DNA of 64,000 nucleotides, taken from Papaver somniferum. Taxonomy: Eukaryota > Streptophyta > Magnoliopsida > Ranunculales > Papaveraceae. The position numbers and the translations under genes are program-made. Below the pieces are notes generated by a model that saw nothing but the letters and a program-made list of their open reading frames with translations, searched no databases and was not told where the DNA came from. Below are positions 21,406-33,473 of this stretch, piece by piece; position 1 is the first letter of the stretch, and each line of letters starts with the position of its first letter. The stretch spans positions 11,059,860 to 11,123,859 of the forward strand of contig NC_039368.1 in NCBI RefSeq assembly GCF_003573695.1, in the 5' to 3' direction.

Positions 21406-22120
21406 GTCTCTTCTTCATCACTGCACCAAATCCGTCAGATCCATGGAGTTTGAACCGTAGGATCTTTCCAGCCTCAGGTAGACCAGCGATCCAGTGCTTC
21501 TCATCGCCACGTGGGTCCACCTCAGCAAAAACTGTCCGGTCACCTTGTGCCACGTCGTCAATCTGATTTAGTCAGCACTGCCACGTTTGCAACGGGACAC
21601 GCGTTTCGTTCGAATCTTGTATCGTCAATAACTTCTTCGTTTTAAGTCCGAATATGGTGATTTTTGGCTCGTTGGAATGGTCTTTCAATTCCCTACAACA
21701 TGAAATAAAAAACTAAGTCTTGCTTTTATCGCAAGCATAAAATCTCGTCTTGCACGCGAGTATGAAAGACTTGCATCTTGGCAAGCATAAAGTCTCGTCT
21801 GAACCACGATCCCAATGCCCGATATTGGTCCAAAGACTCGTACTCAACACAAGAAACAGTCAGCCTACCCGAGCAGCAAGCGCTAACCTTGTTACGTTGC
21901 GAGCAAAAATCCATGCCCCAGCCGCAAGCACACACTACATTCTACTCAAGACTCGACTAGCTATCGAGCATCACAAGTCCACACGTGGAAAAAAGTCTCG
22001 CCTAGCACGTGAGAAAATTTTATTGTAGGTTATCACAGTTGGGGGACGACTAGCGAGTTACGTCATCGACGATCGACACGAAGGAAAAAAAAATTCTTAA
22101 CCCCCAACAAGTTGGAGGTT

Positions 22121-22132
22121 AAGAGGGGGCGA
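22121..22132 (+). other. Polypurine tract before LTR C
   Basis: AAGAGGGGGCGA directly precedes the LTR start TGTTTGTACC at 22133. Confidence 0.75.
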
Positions 22133-22659
22133 TGTTTGTACCATGTATAAAATATACGGGACGCCCGCAAATCAATACAAGGAGGCATGCAGGGCAGATT
22201 AATGCCAGGAGGCATGTAGGGCAAGTCAATAGGCATGCATGGAAATTTCATGCAAAATTAAACATGGAGGCATGCAGTATTGATTCCAGCAGTTTCATGC
22301 AGAATTTAACATGGAGGCATGCAGTATTAATTCCAGCAATTTCATACAGAATTGAAGATGGAGGCATGAATGAGCAGTTAATGCAATTTAAGTTTATATT
22401 GAAATTAGATATTGAACTATATGAATAGGGAGAAGCAGAAATTATTTAGAAGGAAGACAAGAAAAGAGCATTGTAATTCAAAATATCGATAAAATACCAC
22501 TCCCCTAAGGGATTCGTCCGTGGATGTAGGCAAACATGCCAAACCACGTTAAACCCGTGTCACTTTATTTGTTATTCAATTCGCCTCCTGACCCAAAATA
22601 TACACCAAATAATCGATTCAATCGTGTTTTGCGCCCAAAAGTAATTTTGGGCACAAACA
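22133..22659 (+). repeat. LTR of element C (also 3' LTR of C')
   Basis: 527 bp from TGTTTGTACC to ...GGGCACAAACA, with a PPT on its left and a PBS on its right. It serves as 3' LTR for the deleted C' unit and as 5' LTR for element C. Its right third carries the 'ccaaaccacgttaaacccgtgtc' type region common in Ty3/gypsy Tat LTRs. 'aggaggcatgcaggg' motifs repeat in the left half. Confidence 0.75.
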
Positions 22660-22660
22660 T

Positions 22661-22678
22661 TGGCGCCGACTAAGGGGA
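22661..22678 (+). other. Primer binding site of element C
   Basis: TGGCGCCGACTAAGGGGA begins 1 nt past the LTR end. I did not assign the tRNA with confidence. Confidence 0.65.
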
Positions 22679-22779
22679 ACAAAATATTCTTGGAATATTC
22701 TAACAGTGTTAATGACAGTGACGGAATATCCTTCGGTATCAGCGTCTGCTGACGTCAACACCCAGTCAGCTGCAAACTG

Positions 22780-25700
22780 TTGAGAAACTTATCGAGGTCC
22801 AGATTGGAGATGATAAGCACAAAACAACGTTCGTAGGGGCAGACCTTCCTGTACATGAACGTGATGGTTTGATTACATTTCTAAGGCCAAACGCCGATGT
22901 TTTCGCATGGAGTTTTGCTGAGATGTCTGGGATAAATCCGAATGTAGCCTGCCACAGGCTAAATATCGATGAGAAGTTCCGTCCAGTTCGTTAGAAAATC
23001 AGGAATATGGCGCAAAGAAAAAAAAGAGGGAGTTACTACAGAAGTCGAAAAGCTGTTGAAAGTAGGCTTTATTCGACCAGTGCAGTATCCAAAATGGCTG
23101 TCAAATATCGTACTCGTTCCAAAGAAGAATGGTAAAATTCGTGTTTGTATCGATTTTACTGATTTAAATAAGGCATGTCCGAGTGATCCGTACACGCTGC
23201 CGCAGATAAGAGATTTGGTGGATGTAACCTAAGGGTATGGGAGACTGTCATTCATGGACGGTTTTTCAGGGTATAACCAAATACCTCTGTTCAAGGATGA
23301 TCAAGAGCATACTGCGTTTGAGACTGACAGAGGAGTTTATTTCTATACTGTAATGCCGTTCGGGCTTAAGAATGCAGGGGAAAACTACCAGCATTTGGTA
23401 GACCATATGTTCAAGGATCTGATTGGGAAGTCGATGGAAGTGTATATCGACGATATGTTACTGAAAGCTGAGCAAAAGGAGTCGCATTTTCTTGATCTGC
23501 ATAAGACGTTCGATATCTTGAGGAAATATCGTATGAAGCTCAATCCAGCCAAATGTTCATTCGGGATGTCATCGGGAAAATTCCTTGGATACTTGATGAC
23601 GCACAGAGGAATCGAGGCGAATCTGAAGCAAATCAGAGCCATCAGAGAAATGCCATCCCCAAGAACGAAGAAAGAGGTCCAAAAGCTAGCGGGACGTGTA
23701 GCAGCTTTAAACCGTTTCATCTCACGCTCTTTGGATCAATTCAAATCATTCTTTGATGTGTTGAAGAAAGCTGTGAATTTGGGTTGGACGGATGACTGCG
23801 AAAAATCTTTCGATGAGATCAAACATTATTTGTCAACTCCTCCAGTGTTGGTGAGTCCAAAAATTGGACAACCTATCGGAGTTTATCTGGCTGCAACAGA
23901 GAACGCTGTAAGTGCAGTGTTGTTTGTTACGGATCCACATGAAAAATCTGTTTACTTCGTCAGTAAATATTTGACGGGGGCGGAAACACAGTAAAAGAGA
24001 TCGAAAAGATAGCACTTGCACTGTTCCGTGCATCTCGTCGTCTCAAACCTTATTTCCAAGGGAGGCAGATCGTCGTCTACTCGGAATACCAACTGAAGAG
24101 AATCCTGGAACGTGTTGATGATTCCAGCAGACTAGTCATATGGTAAAATTTTCTTGGGGCGTATAAGATCAAGTATGAGACCAGAAATGCAGAGAAGGGA
24201 CACGCCCTGGCTGCACTGCTAGCAAATTTTCCTGTGTACGACATACAAACAATTACCGAAGAAGAAGAGGAGTTGTTCAAACCCATAGAGTCAGCCACCG
24301 ACCAGACTGGGGGCGATTCTGCAATGGAGGTCGATACACCTGAACCATTATGGACCGTATTTACTGATGGGTCATCAAATGTTGGTGGTGCTGGATTTGG
24401 ATGTGTCATTATTACTCCCGAAGGTTCGAGGATCGAGAAAGAGACCAGGCGTGGTTTCAGGCATCAAACAATGAAGCTGAATATGAAGCTGCAATTATCG
24501 ATTTAAAGGCTGTCAAACAGTTAGATGTGAAGAACGTGAAGCTGGTAAGTGATTCCATTTCCTAGGGACCTACAGAGCCAAGGAAGAGAGGATGGCCCTA
24601 TATTTGGATCATATGAGAGAGCTTGCAAATGAATTCGACCATTTCTCTATTGGGCAGCGACCACGGCTGGAAAACAGGCATGCAGATGCTTTAGCATACC
24701 TTTCTTCTGCAGTCGAAACTGAAACCACCCGTTTTGTTGTGGTGGATTTCCAAGAGTTACCTAGTATCTCCGACAACCACTTTGTTATGGCTCTCGAACA
24801 CGCTAGTGGGGGCGAGAGGGAAACTACATCAGCACAGAGGGATACCGAGAACGTTGACAATATGGATGTTGACAGTCCAGTGATAGATGATACCAGCAGT
24901 CCTGCTGAAAACACTTCGGATTGGAGTCAACCTTATGTTCGGTATTTGACAACCAATGAACTCCCAGAAGATGAGCATCTCGCTTCAAAGGTGAAGAAGA
25001 ACGCTTGGAGATATTCAATGATCGAGGGACAACTATACCGCAAACCTGTGCCTTTGGAGCCATTTTTGCGGTGCATATCAGCAGAAGAAGGGCAACGGAT
25101 ATTGGCGGAAGCTCATGAAAGAATATGTGGCAACCATTCTAGAGGGCGCAGTCTCGCGCACAGGATACTTGCCCAGCGATACTTCTGGCTATACATGCAT
25201 AAGGATGCTAAATAATACGCACAGAAATGCGTGCCATGCCAAGAGCACGCTCCAGTTCCTAAGAGGCCCGCCAACGAATTGCATCCAATTTTTAGTCCCT
25301 GGCCATTCTCTATGTGGGGACTAGACATCGTCGGACCACTTCCCAAAGCTCCTGGAGGCATTAAATTCGTAATAGCCTCTACTGATTATTTCACCAAATG
25401 GGTCGAATAAGTGGCACTGGTACACGTTACCAGGCATGATGTAAAAAGACTCATATGGGAGAATATCGTCTGCAGATTTGGAATCCCAGACGCAATAATA
25501 TCAGACAATGGGAAGCAGTTTGATTCTGGGGTGATCAAAGACTTTTGCAAGAACCTGAATATTCGCCACAATTTCTCATCTCCTTATCACGCTCAGAGCA
25601 ACGGTCAGGCGGAAGCGATCAATCGCTTTATTATGGACAATCTCAAGAAAAGGATAGAAAAGGCGAAGGGAAAATGGACAGAAGAATTCCATGGAGTTTT

Positions 25701-26169
25701 ATGGTCCTATCGAATGACCCAAAAAATATCCACTGGATTTTCACCATTTACGCTAGCTTATGGGACATAGGAAGTCATACCAACTGAGGTACATCTCAAG
25801 ACTACCAAAACTCGTGCTGTCAAATCTGGGAAAAACAACAGCATATTGGCTTTGGGTAAGGAGTTGCTGGAAGAATAGAGAGAAACAACCTTACAACAGT
25901 TGGTACAGTACCAGCATGCAATCAATCTGAGCTATGATCGTAAAGTCAGAGAGCGGTCATTCAAACCAGGGGAGTATGTCTTGAATAAAACCCGAGAAAC
26001 CACTGTGGAACCAAACTGTGGAAAGATCGGAGCAAACTGGGAGAGTCCATACATAGTGGACAGGCCAGCGTCTCGTGACTCCTACTACCTAAGGAACCTC
26101 GATGGTACTCAAGATTCAAAAACATGGAAGCCATGGAATTCATTCCATTTGAAGAAGTTTTATCACTAG
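22780..26169 (+). pseudogene. Decayed Tat-lineage Ty3/gypsy pol (RT, RNase H, integrase)
   Basis: This copied element RNA into DNA and inserted it. In order: RT N-terminal region (FAWSFAEMSGI near 22905), RT fingers (GFIRPVQYPKWLSNIVLVPKK near 23060), FTDLNKACPSDPY (23155), SFMDGFSGYNQI (23250), MPFGLKNAG (23353), the YIDD catalytic box (about 23445), and SSGKFLGYL. RNase H follows (YFQGRQIVVYSEYQ region), then a second, plant-type RNase H (FTDGSSNVGGAGFG, about 24360), a hallmark of Tat elements. Integrase has an HHCC-like part (25115-25250), then core residues in LDIVGP (25321), SDNG (25502) and QAEAIN (25610). In-frame stops lie at 22992 (TAG), 23230 (TAA), 25214, 25408 and 25768, with frameshifts near 23990 and 24460. 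Gag and protease are missing, since the frame starts about 110 bp past the PBS. It is inactive. Confidence 0.93.
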
Positions 26170-26904
26170 GTAATTTCGCATTGGAGTAGCTTCAAATCCT
26201 ACTGTGCTGCACTCTTTTTCTTTTATGATGGTTTTATCCCACTGGGGTTTCCACGCAAAGGTTTTCACGAGGCAGTTGTTGTCGAGCAGTAGGTAATTAT
26301 CTTGTTTTTTCTATTCATAAATTTAATTCAACATTATTTTGGTATTCCTCACTTTATCAAAATTGTTCGTGTTTAATTTTAAGCAACTGCGGACATTCGA
26401 ATCCGCAGTCAGTCCTAAATGGCAAAATAGTACAGTTCGAATCTACTGTCAGCAGCATCTCTGACACCTCGCAGACAGGGTGAATGTACAGTTCGAGCAT
26501 TTCTCACCCTATTCCAATTGTATCCCCATCGTGTGGGACATCAGCAAATGTGGCGAACATTTTCACCTGTACAGGCATGTGAAAATGAACACACCTCAAC
26601 TCTGCGCGCATCTTGAATAGTAGGATTGGCCCCTACACGAATTCAAGATAGCAGAAAAACTCAACTTTTCATTCCATGCGCGAGCAAAATCCAGCAGGGA
26701 AGTGCACCCTTGCCAGTAGAATGATGCAAATTCAGTTGCAAATTCACTTAGGCCTAAAATGCTCTTCTTGTTAGCTAAGCATGATCCATTGAGCCTAAGC
26801 ACTCTTCCTTTATAAAGCCAAGTATGGCTAACTAGGCCTCACAAACACCTTGCATAGGAGCCCATGTGCATAGGTTCAAATCAAGCAAGCAAGATGACAC
26901 ATCA
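26170..26904 (+). other. 3' untranslated region of element C, no 3' LTR seen
   Basis: After the pol stop comes 'cactggggtttcc...aaggttttcacgaggca', a string typical of sequence after pol in plant LTR elements, and then unassigned DNA. I see no second copy of the 22133-22659 LTR downstream, so the element is truncated. Confidence 0.55.
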
Positions 26905-27005
26905 GTGAAATGACACGTCAGCGGGCGCCAGGTCAGCACACAGGGTGACGTGTCGGGTGCTACGCCAGCACAAGGGTGACGTGTGGGGTGCGACGCCAGT
27001 AATGG
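26905..27005. repeat. Short array of TGACGTG/ACGTCA-type units
   Basis: Three to four degenerate units (tgacacgtcagc, ggtgacgtgtcggg, ggtgacgtgtgggg) of about 30-35 bp, related to the array at 5505-5720. Confidence 0.6.
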
Positions 27006-27526
27006 GTAAACATGATTTATCTTTATTACTTTTTTATAATTTACTTAAACTTAAAAATAATTATATTAAAAGGTAATTCGTTAGTTTAAGGCAACCAATA
27101 GGATTACTTTTTAAGGAATCTGTACAAAATTGGACTCAGAAATGAGTATTGAATAAAGTGGTGGGAATTTGGGAGGAATCCAAATTTGGCTCCTCTCTTC
27201 TACGAAAACGCATTATTAAGATGACATATATTTGTTGCCCAAAAAGATATGATCTACAGTTAAGATAATAGTTTAAGATTAAATTTAAATTCTCATATTC
27301 TCAGATAGACTAATAGAACCTGTATTAACCCTTTTAAATGTGATCTCGTTAATAATCGGTCAATCGTCATTAGTTATGGGCGTTATTTTAGATTTGAGAT
27401 GAGATGATCGAGATTAACCAAAATATGAGCACCGAAATATAAGCTTCCTATAGTTTAGATCCGAGTTTTAAGGTAAATATTGAACGAAAAAATTAACTTT
27501 CTTTTTCCTTTTTTTTTTTTTTTTCC
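27006..27526. other. AT-rich stretch without recognised features
   Basis: No ORF, repeat or RNA gene could be supported. It ends in a T-rich run before the assembly gap. Confidence 0.5.
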
Positions 27527-27597
27527 NNNNNNNNNNNNNNNNNNNNNNNNNNNNNNNNNNNNNNNNNNNNNNNNNNNNNNNNNNNNNNNNNNNNNNN
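27527..27597. other. Assembly gap (71 N)
   Basis: Unknown bases are flanked on both sides by poly-T (27511-27524 and 27598-27620), so the break probably lies in a homopolymer tract. Confidence 0.99.
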
Positions 27598-27703
27598 TTT
27601 TTTTTTTTTTTTTTTTTTTTCCTTTTTTGTTCGCTTGATTTATCTCGTTTGATAAAAATCATGTTGAGAATAGAAAAAAACGGATCACATACAGCTTTTC
27701 TTT

Positions 27704-27850
27704 TCAATCTGCAAAACTAAAGATGGCTCCTAACATGATAATGGCGGCACCTATTACTAACCAAAGTAGTAATCCAATTTCAGTAATTGGAATAGCTGCG
27801 GCTTGCTTTGTTAAGAACTTCAATTTTATTAAAGCATTCACAAGCACAAT
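27704..27850 (-). other. Possible exon end: short hydrophobic frame
   Basis: The minus strand is open for 48 codons before a TGA at 27704-27706. It contains a stretch of about 20 hydrophobic residues (IGLLLWLVIGAAIIMLGAIF) that could span a membrane. Immediately upstream (27851 and beyond, minus sense) is a pyrimidine-rich run ending in TAG, which could be a splice acceptor. No family is recognised, no start codon lies inside the frame and no upstream exon was found. It may be a gene fragment or chance. Confidence 0.2.
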
Positions 27851-27859
27851 CTACTCAGT

Positions 27860-28598
27860 AGGATCAAGAAGGATAAGAAGCCAAGAGGTAGGGAAGAGAT
27901 CAGAATAACGTCCTTGAGACGTAATGGTAACTACAGCTTAGTCATCAAGGATAAATATGAGGTTTCTTGATCCAGCAGCCTAGGATATAGAATAGATAGA
28001 TATTCATACGTATATGATTCTTCTTTTTCAGTGTTTTTTTCTCGTTTCATTTCGTGGTCGGTACAATTGAAATTAGGGTATCGCCAACGACGAGCACTAA
28101 GTTCAATTTTCGGTATCATATCAGTGTTTTTTCCTTATCATCAGATTGAGTTCTAAAACTAAATCATGTGTTCCTCCTCTCCTCATTTCACTGATTGGTC
28201 TAGTTTTGATTTGCATTCAAAATATATGTATTATCGTTTAAATGTTACCTTAGCTCAAATGGTAGACCGATTTCTATAGATAATTGTTGTGCTTCATTGT
28301 TACGGTGTTGGCTACAGGCATATTTGTTAGAAAACTTTATTTTTCATCTGATTTTAGGGTGAAAGAGTTTTTTATCATCCATTTTTCGAGTGAAAATTTT
28401 GATTACAACTAAATTGGGAAAGCTAAAATTTGGATAATTACAATTTTCACGAAATATAAGGGAGTGAAAATTTTGATTATCACTAAAAACTAAAACTTTC
28501 AATGATATAGATTAAATACAATTTTCACAAAGTGCAAGTGAGTGAAAATCCTAAAATTTTCAATAACATTTGATAACTACAATTTTCAGAAAATCTAA
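27860..28598. other. AT-rich stretch, nothing assigned
   Basis: Several 'gtgaaaattttgatta' phrases recur between 28390 and 28590 and again past the MITE (about 29000-29160). The MITE may thus be inserted in an older repeat. No coding evidence. Confidence 0.4.
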
Positions 28599-28986
28599 GA
28601 GCTTCTCCAATAGAATGTATGTGAGGGAAAAAGTCTTAATCCACATGGGTACACAACCAAATTTCAAAAAATTCATCTTCAACCCATTGATGTGGGGATG
28701 AGGTGGCAAAAAAAAAGTTAGACATCCTCTAAATGAACCTCTAGTTTTAGACATTCGATCACTTAGAGGATGTCTTCCATCCTAGTTACATTTTTACTAA
28801 TAAAAATCAATGAGAATAATAACTTTTAGCCAATTATATACCTACAAATAAGTAAAGAAAGATGAAACAATCTAATGGGTTGGAGATAAAATTTATTTTT
28901 TCCTAATATGTAGGATCTTATACCTAAAGGATGTCTTAAAAGTGATGTCACGTATGAAACATCCACACTCACCATTGGAGAAGCTC
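28599..28986. mobile_element. Harbinger/Tourist-type MITE
   Basis: 388 bp with 13-bp terminal inverted repeats (GAGCTTCTCCAAT at 28599-28611, its inverse at 28974-28986) and a TAA target duplication on both sides (28596-28598, 28987-28989). The 3-bp TAA/TTA duplication and GAGC-TCTCCAA ends are typical of the PIF/Harbinger superfamily. No transposase is present, so it is non-autonomous. Confidence 0.85.
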
Positions 28987-28989
28987 TAA

Positions 28990-30345
28990 GTGTGATTCCA
29001 ACAAATTGTGAAAATCAGAATTTCCGCGACAAGGTGGTAATTGTAATTTTTCACCAAAAATAAGTAATTCCATTATCACCATTAAATTGAGAAAACTGGA
29101 ATTTTCAATTAGATGTGATAATTGCAATTATCACATATCATTGTCCTGGAAACCGGGATAAACGTGATTATTAGGCTTATCACTACTTATTTGATGAGGA
29201 GCCAAAAGTATATTTTCAGTTTTTAACTTAAAGTAACTTTAACATAATTAGGAGTGAGAAAAATAAACTAAAACAAACTAGGAAAGTACTAGATTTTGTA
29301 GGGAGACTTTTTAGAATCCCCATTTATCACATTTATTTAACCTAATTTATAGTTATTTTTAAGATAAATTCACATTCTTTTTGGAAATTCTTGGTGAGTT
29401 TGATTTTGGGATTTTCCTAAATTCTTGGTTTTTGACTTTTATCGCCATAAACCAAAACGGGATAATTACTAAAATAAAAATAAGAAAATTACTATAGTAA
29501 AAGGTTAGTATAGTAAAACTAGTAGTTCTAAAACTAATTTTGGGTTTCTAATATATGGTATCTTAATGGTGGGCTCCTAATATAAAAAATTATAAAATTG
29601 GGCTAGCCATATTTTTTCTCCAGTGAATAAATATTTATTATAAAAGGTTATAAGAGTAAATTAGGAGATTTTCTATAAATATTCTTATGGATGGGTTTCA
29701 AGAATAGAAAAGTATACATACACAGAATCAAAAGAACCGAGCTGGACCTCATGTGAGTGGAGGGGTGGGACCCACTTCTGCCCACCTCTATCCCGATACA
29801 CAGAGCGCTCCACTGTGTCCATAGGATTTCTCTCGCAAAGCTGTTATTTTTAGGTGTACGTAGCAAAGCTGTTCAAGAATAGATTTTCTTTCTTTTTTGG
29901 TCTAGAAAAAATATGGTTCAGAGTTGTGGCCGTTGGTTAAAAATAAAAATATGGTGCGTGTACTTTTTTTTGTCGTCCGTTGGATAGTTCAGAGTTGCGG
30001 CCGTTGGATTAATGGACTTGATGGTTAGAGGGTGGGCTTCTGACACGTAGAAGGATACAGTGTGCCGCTGCAATACAACATGATGTATCAAACTCCATTC
30101 TGCACACCTGTAAGTTTAAGGATGAGACAGTTACATGATTCTGATACTCCTCGCCGCGTAAAATCCAGATTATGATCAAACAAGTCACTGGTGTTAACCC
30201 AAGGTACGGGGATCCCATGCGATGATGACGAACTCATTTGACACCTTATGCATTCTGCGCAGCGAAGAACCCTCGTGCCTTTGAATTCGAGCGTGATTGT
30301 TAGTTCTTTGGTCGTTTCATTTTTTAGGGGTCTTTTTGTTTCCAA
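28990..30345. other. Intergenic AT-rich DNA
   Basis: No supported gene or element apart from the repeat phrases around 29000-29160. Only short chance ORFs are seen. Confidence 0.4.
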
Positions 30346-32443
30346 TAGTACGAATCATATCGTGGAATGTAAATAACGCAAATCTCTCAAGAGGCGTGCT
30401 CGAATTAAAAATGACATCCTTGTTGTCGAGAAACTTTACTGTCTGCTTGTACTAGCTAGCTAGCTCCATTATCAATCAAATTTGGGGTCCTTTCTTCTCG
30501 GGTTGGCGTTCTTTGGATTCGATGGGTATCTCTGGTGGCATCTTTATCATTTGTAATCCCAGCAAAGTCACTCTTATATTCTTATTGACTGCATCATTGG
30601 AACTTCCATTTAAACTGGCTGCTATCGGGAGTGTATGGCTCTTCTGATGGAGATGAAACAAACGAGCTTATCGATTTACCCATGTCGGGTGCCAGGTATA
30701 TATACTTGGAGAAATAGCTCCGTGTCTTCTAAACCCAGAATATGTAAAGTAGACATATTCCTAATCAACTCTCCCGGGAAGATCATTTCCCGTTTATTGC
30801 AGTCTTGGGTCTCGCTCGTCCCTTCTCGGACCAAAACCGATTCTCTTAGAATGCTCTTTTGAGGATTGGGTAGCCCCTCCCTTCAGGTGTGAATCCATGT
30901 GGTTTCTTGATCCTTCTCTTCTCCCTCTTATGATGGTCCTCTTTTGAAGTGGATGGCAGCGAGGGATTCGTTTACTAAGAAACTTCAACTTTTGAAGTAT
31001 AAGCTTCAAGAGTGGAGTATAAAGTTATATAAAGTGCTAGATGATCAGGTTGTCCATGATAGAAACATTACCTCCTCTCAACTGTCTAAAATAAGTCAGC
31101 TGAAGCTCGAATATGAGAAAGCAGGGGACATGTTGCACCTCTATTGGCTGAATAAATCAAGAGTAAATTGGAATGACTTCGGTGACCACAACACCAAGTT
31201 TTTCTACAAAATTACCAACTTCAGAAGAAGAAAGAATAGAGTTTCGAAGCTCAAAATAAGTGGGTGCTAGGATGACGTACAATATATAAACAAAAGGAGA
31301 TCGTCTCACACTTCCAAGCTCGTTTTTCGGCTCCAGGTGATGCTCGTTTCTCTTCCGTGGGAAAATTTTAAGCAGTATACTTGGAGTATGCAGCTTGGCT
31401 AGAAAGATCCATAGATGCCGATGAATTTTTTCTTGCTCTTTGGGACAAGATAAGGCTGCAGGGACTGATGTGTTTCAGGTTCACGTCATTTTATTTTGTT
31501 TTTGACTCCAAACAGGGCAAAATGCATTAAAATAGATCAGTTCCTTACCAGTAGGTAAAGAACAGATGAAAATGGTACAATGTAAGATTTCATGAAATCA
31601 GGCATTATGAAAGTTGGTAAGGAGTTTGAATATTAAATCATAATAGATTGCCGTCTTAAATCGACGTTCATTTCTTTTATACTTAAAAACGGATCCAGTT
31701 GAGGAGGTGAAAGACTTGCGTCCTCCAATAAGTTTAATCGGTACTATCTATAAAGCCATTCCCAAGTACCCAGCCAAAAGATTGAAATTGGAAATGGCTC
31801 CTCTCATCTCCAACCACCAGTCTTCCTTTGTTAGATGCCACGAAATTCTAGACAGCATCTTAATAGACATTGCATGTCTCGATTCAAGACTTAATACTAA
31901 AATTCCAGGTCTTGTCTGCAAGATGGACCTAGACAATGTGGTCATTCCTTGTTGAAATCCTACTGCGTATGGGATTTTGGTCTAAGCGGAAGAAATTAAT
32001 GATCGGTGGATGCGTTAGAAAAATTTCCTATTTTCTTAGCTCCTCGATCAGTCATGAAAAGAATTGAGAGAAGAATTAGAGATTTTCTCTTGTACGATGC
32101 TTCGAACAATAAGAAACATCAGTGAGCCACAGTTTGTATGCCCTTGAAACAAGGAGGCTTATGTGTCCACCATAATCTAAAGCAAATGAATAAAACTCTC
32201 TCATCTAAACGGTGGTGGAGGCTTGGTATGGAAACGACATGCACATGCAGATCAGGGGGTCAGTTTATGGCGGAATATCCCACTCCCCGGCGTCAGATTT
32301 TTTTGATAAGTCTTTTGTTCGAGGTTGGTAATGGTGCAAAGATAAGACTCTCGGAGGATAAACGACCTGAGGATGGTACCATGGAGCTGCTAATATGTCC
32401 TAATCTTTACGCTTTATCCAGCACCGAAGGAATTTCTCTTTAA
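30346..32443 (+). pseudogene. Decayed L1-type LINE ORF2 (endonuclease and RT fragments)
   Basis: A non-LTR retrotransposon. The endonuclease start reads RIISWNVNNANLSRGVL (from 30351). Further endonuclease-like pieces follow up to about 30920 (a FRCESMWF phrase). A linker segment with SRVNWNDFGDHNTKFFYK lies near 31160-31220, a phrase typical of plant L1 ORF2. RT pieces follow: DLRPPISLIGTIYKAI (31712 on), SNHQSSFVRCHEILDSILI and LVCKMDLDN (about 31925). The C-terminal part (PLKQGGLCVHHNLKQMN, near 32141; NLYALS near 32400) also fits. The frame is broken many times, and large parts of RT, including the catalytic DD box, are missing between 31950 and 32100. No poly-A tail or TSD was defined. 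Confidence 0.85.
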
Positions 32444-33468
32444 AATGCAAAGAGTTTGGTGCCCATCTCACCACCAAGACAATATTGACTCATGATTCTC
32501 ATCCGGGTTTTGACCTTACTCCATGCGAAGTATCAAAAATATTCTCGATTGGAAACTCATACGGCAACCTGTCTATCCGACACGTTACACAAATGACATT
32601 AGTTTCGGATCTATAGATTATAGATGGCATAAATATGTGCTTATCACATCTAAAGTCCATCATATAGAAACGCGTGTTCAAAACAGATATAGTATATAGT
32701 CCTGTTTCTTTCCAGGATTACAACCATACGCATGTTTTTTTGAATTTTACAAATTTAGACCGGTTTTAACTGTTTTATTGAAAAAACCGCTAATGGCAGT
32801 TATGTGCCTTTTTGTCACCGTTAGAGTATTAGAAAAAGATCTTTGAGTCCCTCAACTCACATTTAAGCTCTTTGACTCAGTGAGTTCCATTTACCAACTC
32901 AGTTCGGTCTGTATCCCACACGTACAACTTCTGTCCACGTAAACTATGTACACATCACCACTAGTTGACACGTGGCACTCCAAAAATGAAGATATCGCAC
33001 TCCAAAACGAAAAAAATTGGACAAACCACAATTGACAGTGGCCAATAAATTAGGTGCTTATGACGTCAACATATTAGAAGATAAATCACATATCTTTATA
33101 TATTTTGAGAACAAATCCAAATACACACCTTCAATCTTATATCGATCATTGAAGCATACAACACCATCGAAGCGTACAACACCGGCAAACTTAATGTGTG
33201 TGAATTCGGAGCCATCAGCTTTATTTCCAAGTTATGTATGTACATCAAAGATCCTTTGTATCACATTTCTGTTTGGGAACACGTCTTATAAAAGCTCAAG
33301 GAACTAGTGGATAAAAAACTACATGAGAGAAAATATGCCTTTCCAGTGCATAGAGGTAAAGGTTCTTCCAGTATAAATAAAAGGTTTGATTTCTAACCAT
33401 ATTACATTTAGTATGTAAATAAACTAATTAAGCATGGCCAAACCTCGGTTGGTCCTTGCGCAACAGGG
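32444..33468. other. Intergenic stretch, nothing assigned
   Basis: AT-rich DNA with only short open frames. No repeat or RNA gene was recognised. Confidence 0.4.
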
Positions 33469-33473
33469 TAATG

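Larger units (their letters stand above)
21063..22132 (+). mobile_element. Element C' internal region, pol-less Tat-like derivative
   Basis: It starts with a PBS-like sequence (21066-21083, TAGCGCCGGCTAAGGGGA), which parallels the C PBS with two changes. It continues through a degenerate tandem repeat (21186-21405) and an open but unrecognised stretch, and ends in a purine tract (22121-22132) that abuts the C LTR. Only leader and 3' end are present; gag and pol are absent, so this is an internally deleted derivative. Confidence 0.65.

Noticed and set aside
22780..26169. Intact autonomous Tat polyprotein
   Set aside because: Several in-frame stops and at least two frameshifts are present, and gag and protease are missing.
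27723..27908. 61-codon plus-strand frame starting MAPNMIMAAP
   Set aside because: The more protein-like reading is on the opposite strand, and no homolog is recognised.
27600..28150. Possible plastid-derived insertion
   Set aside because: Base composition hinted at it, but I could match no plastid gene order or known plastid protein.
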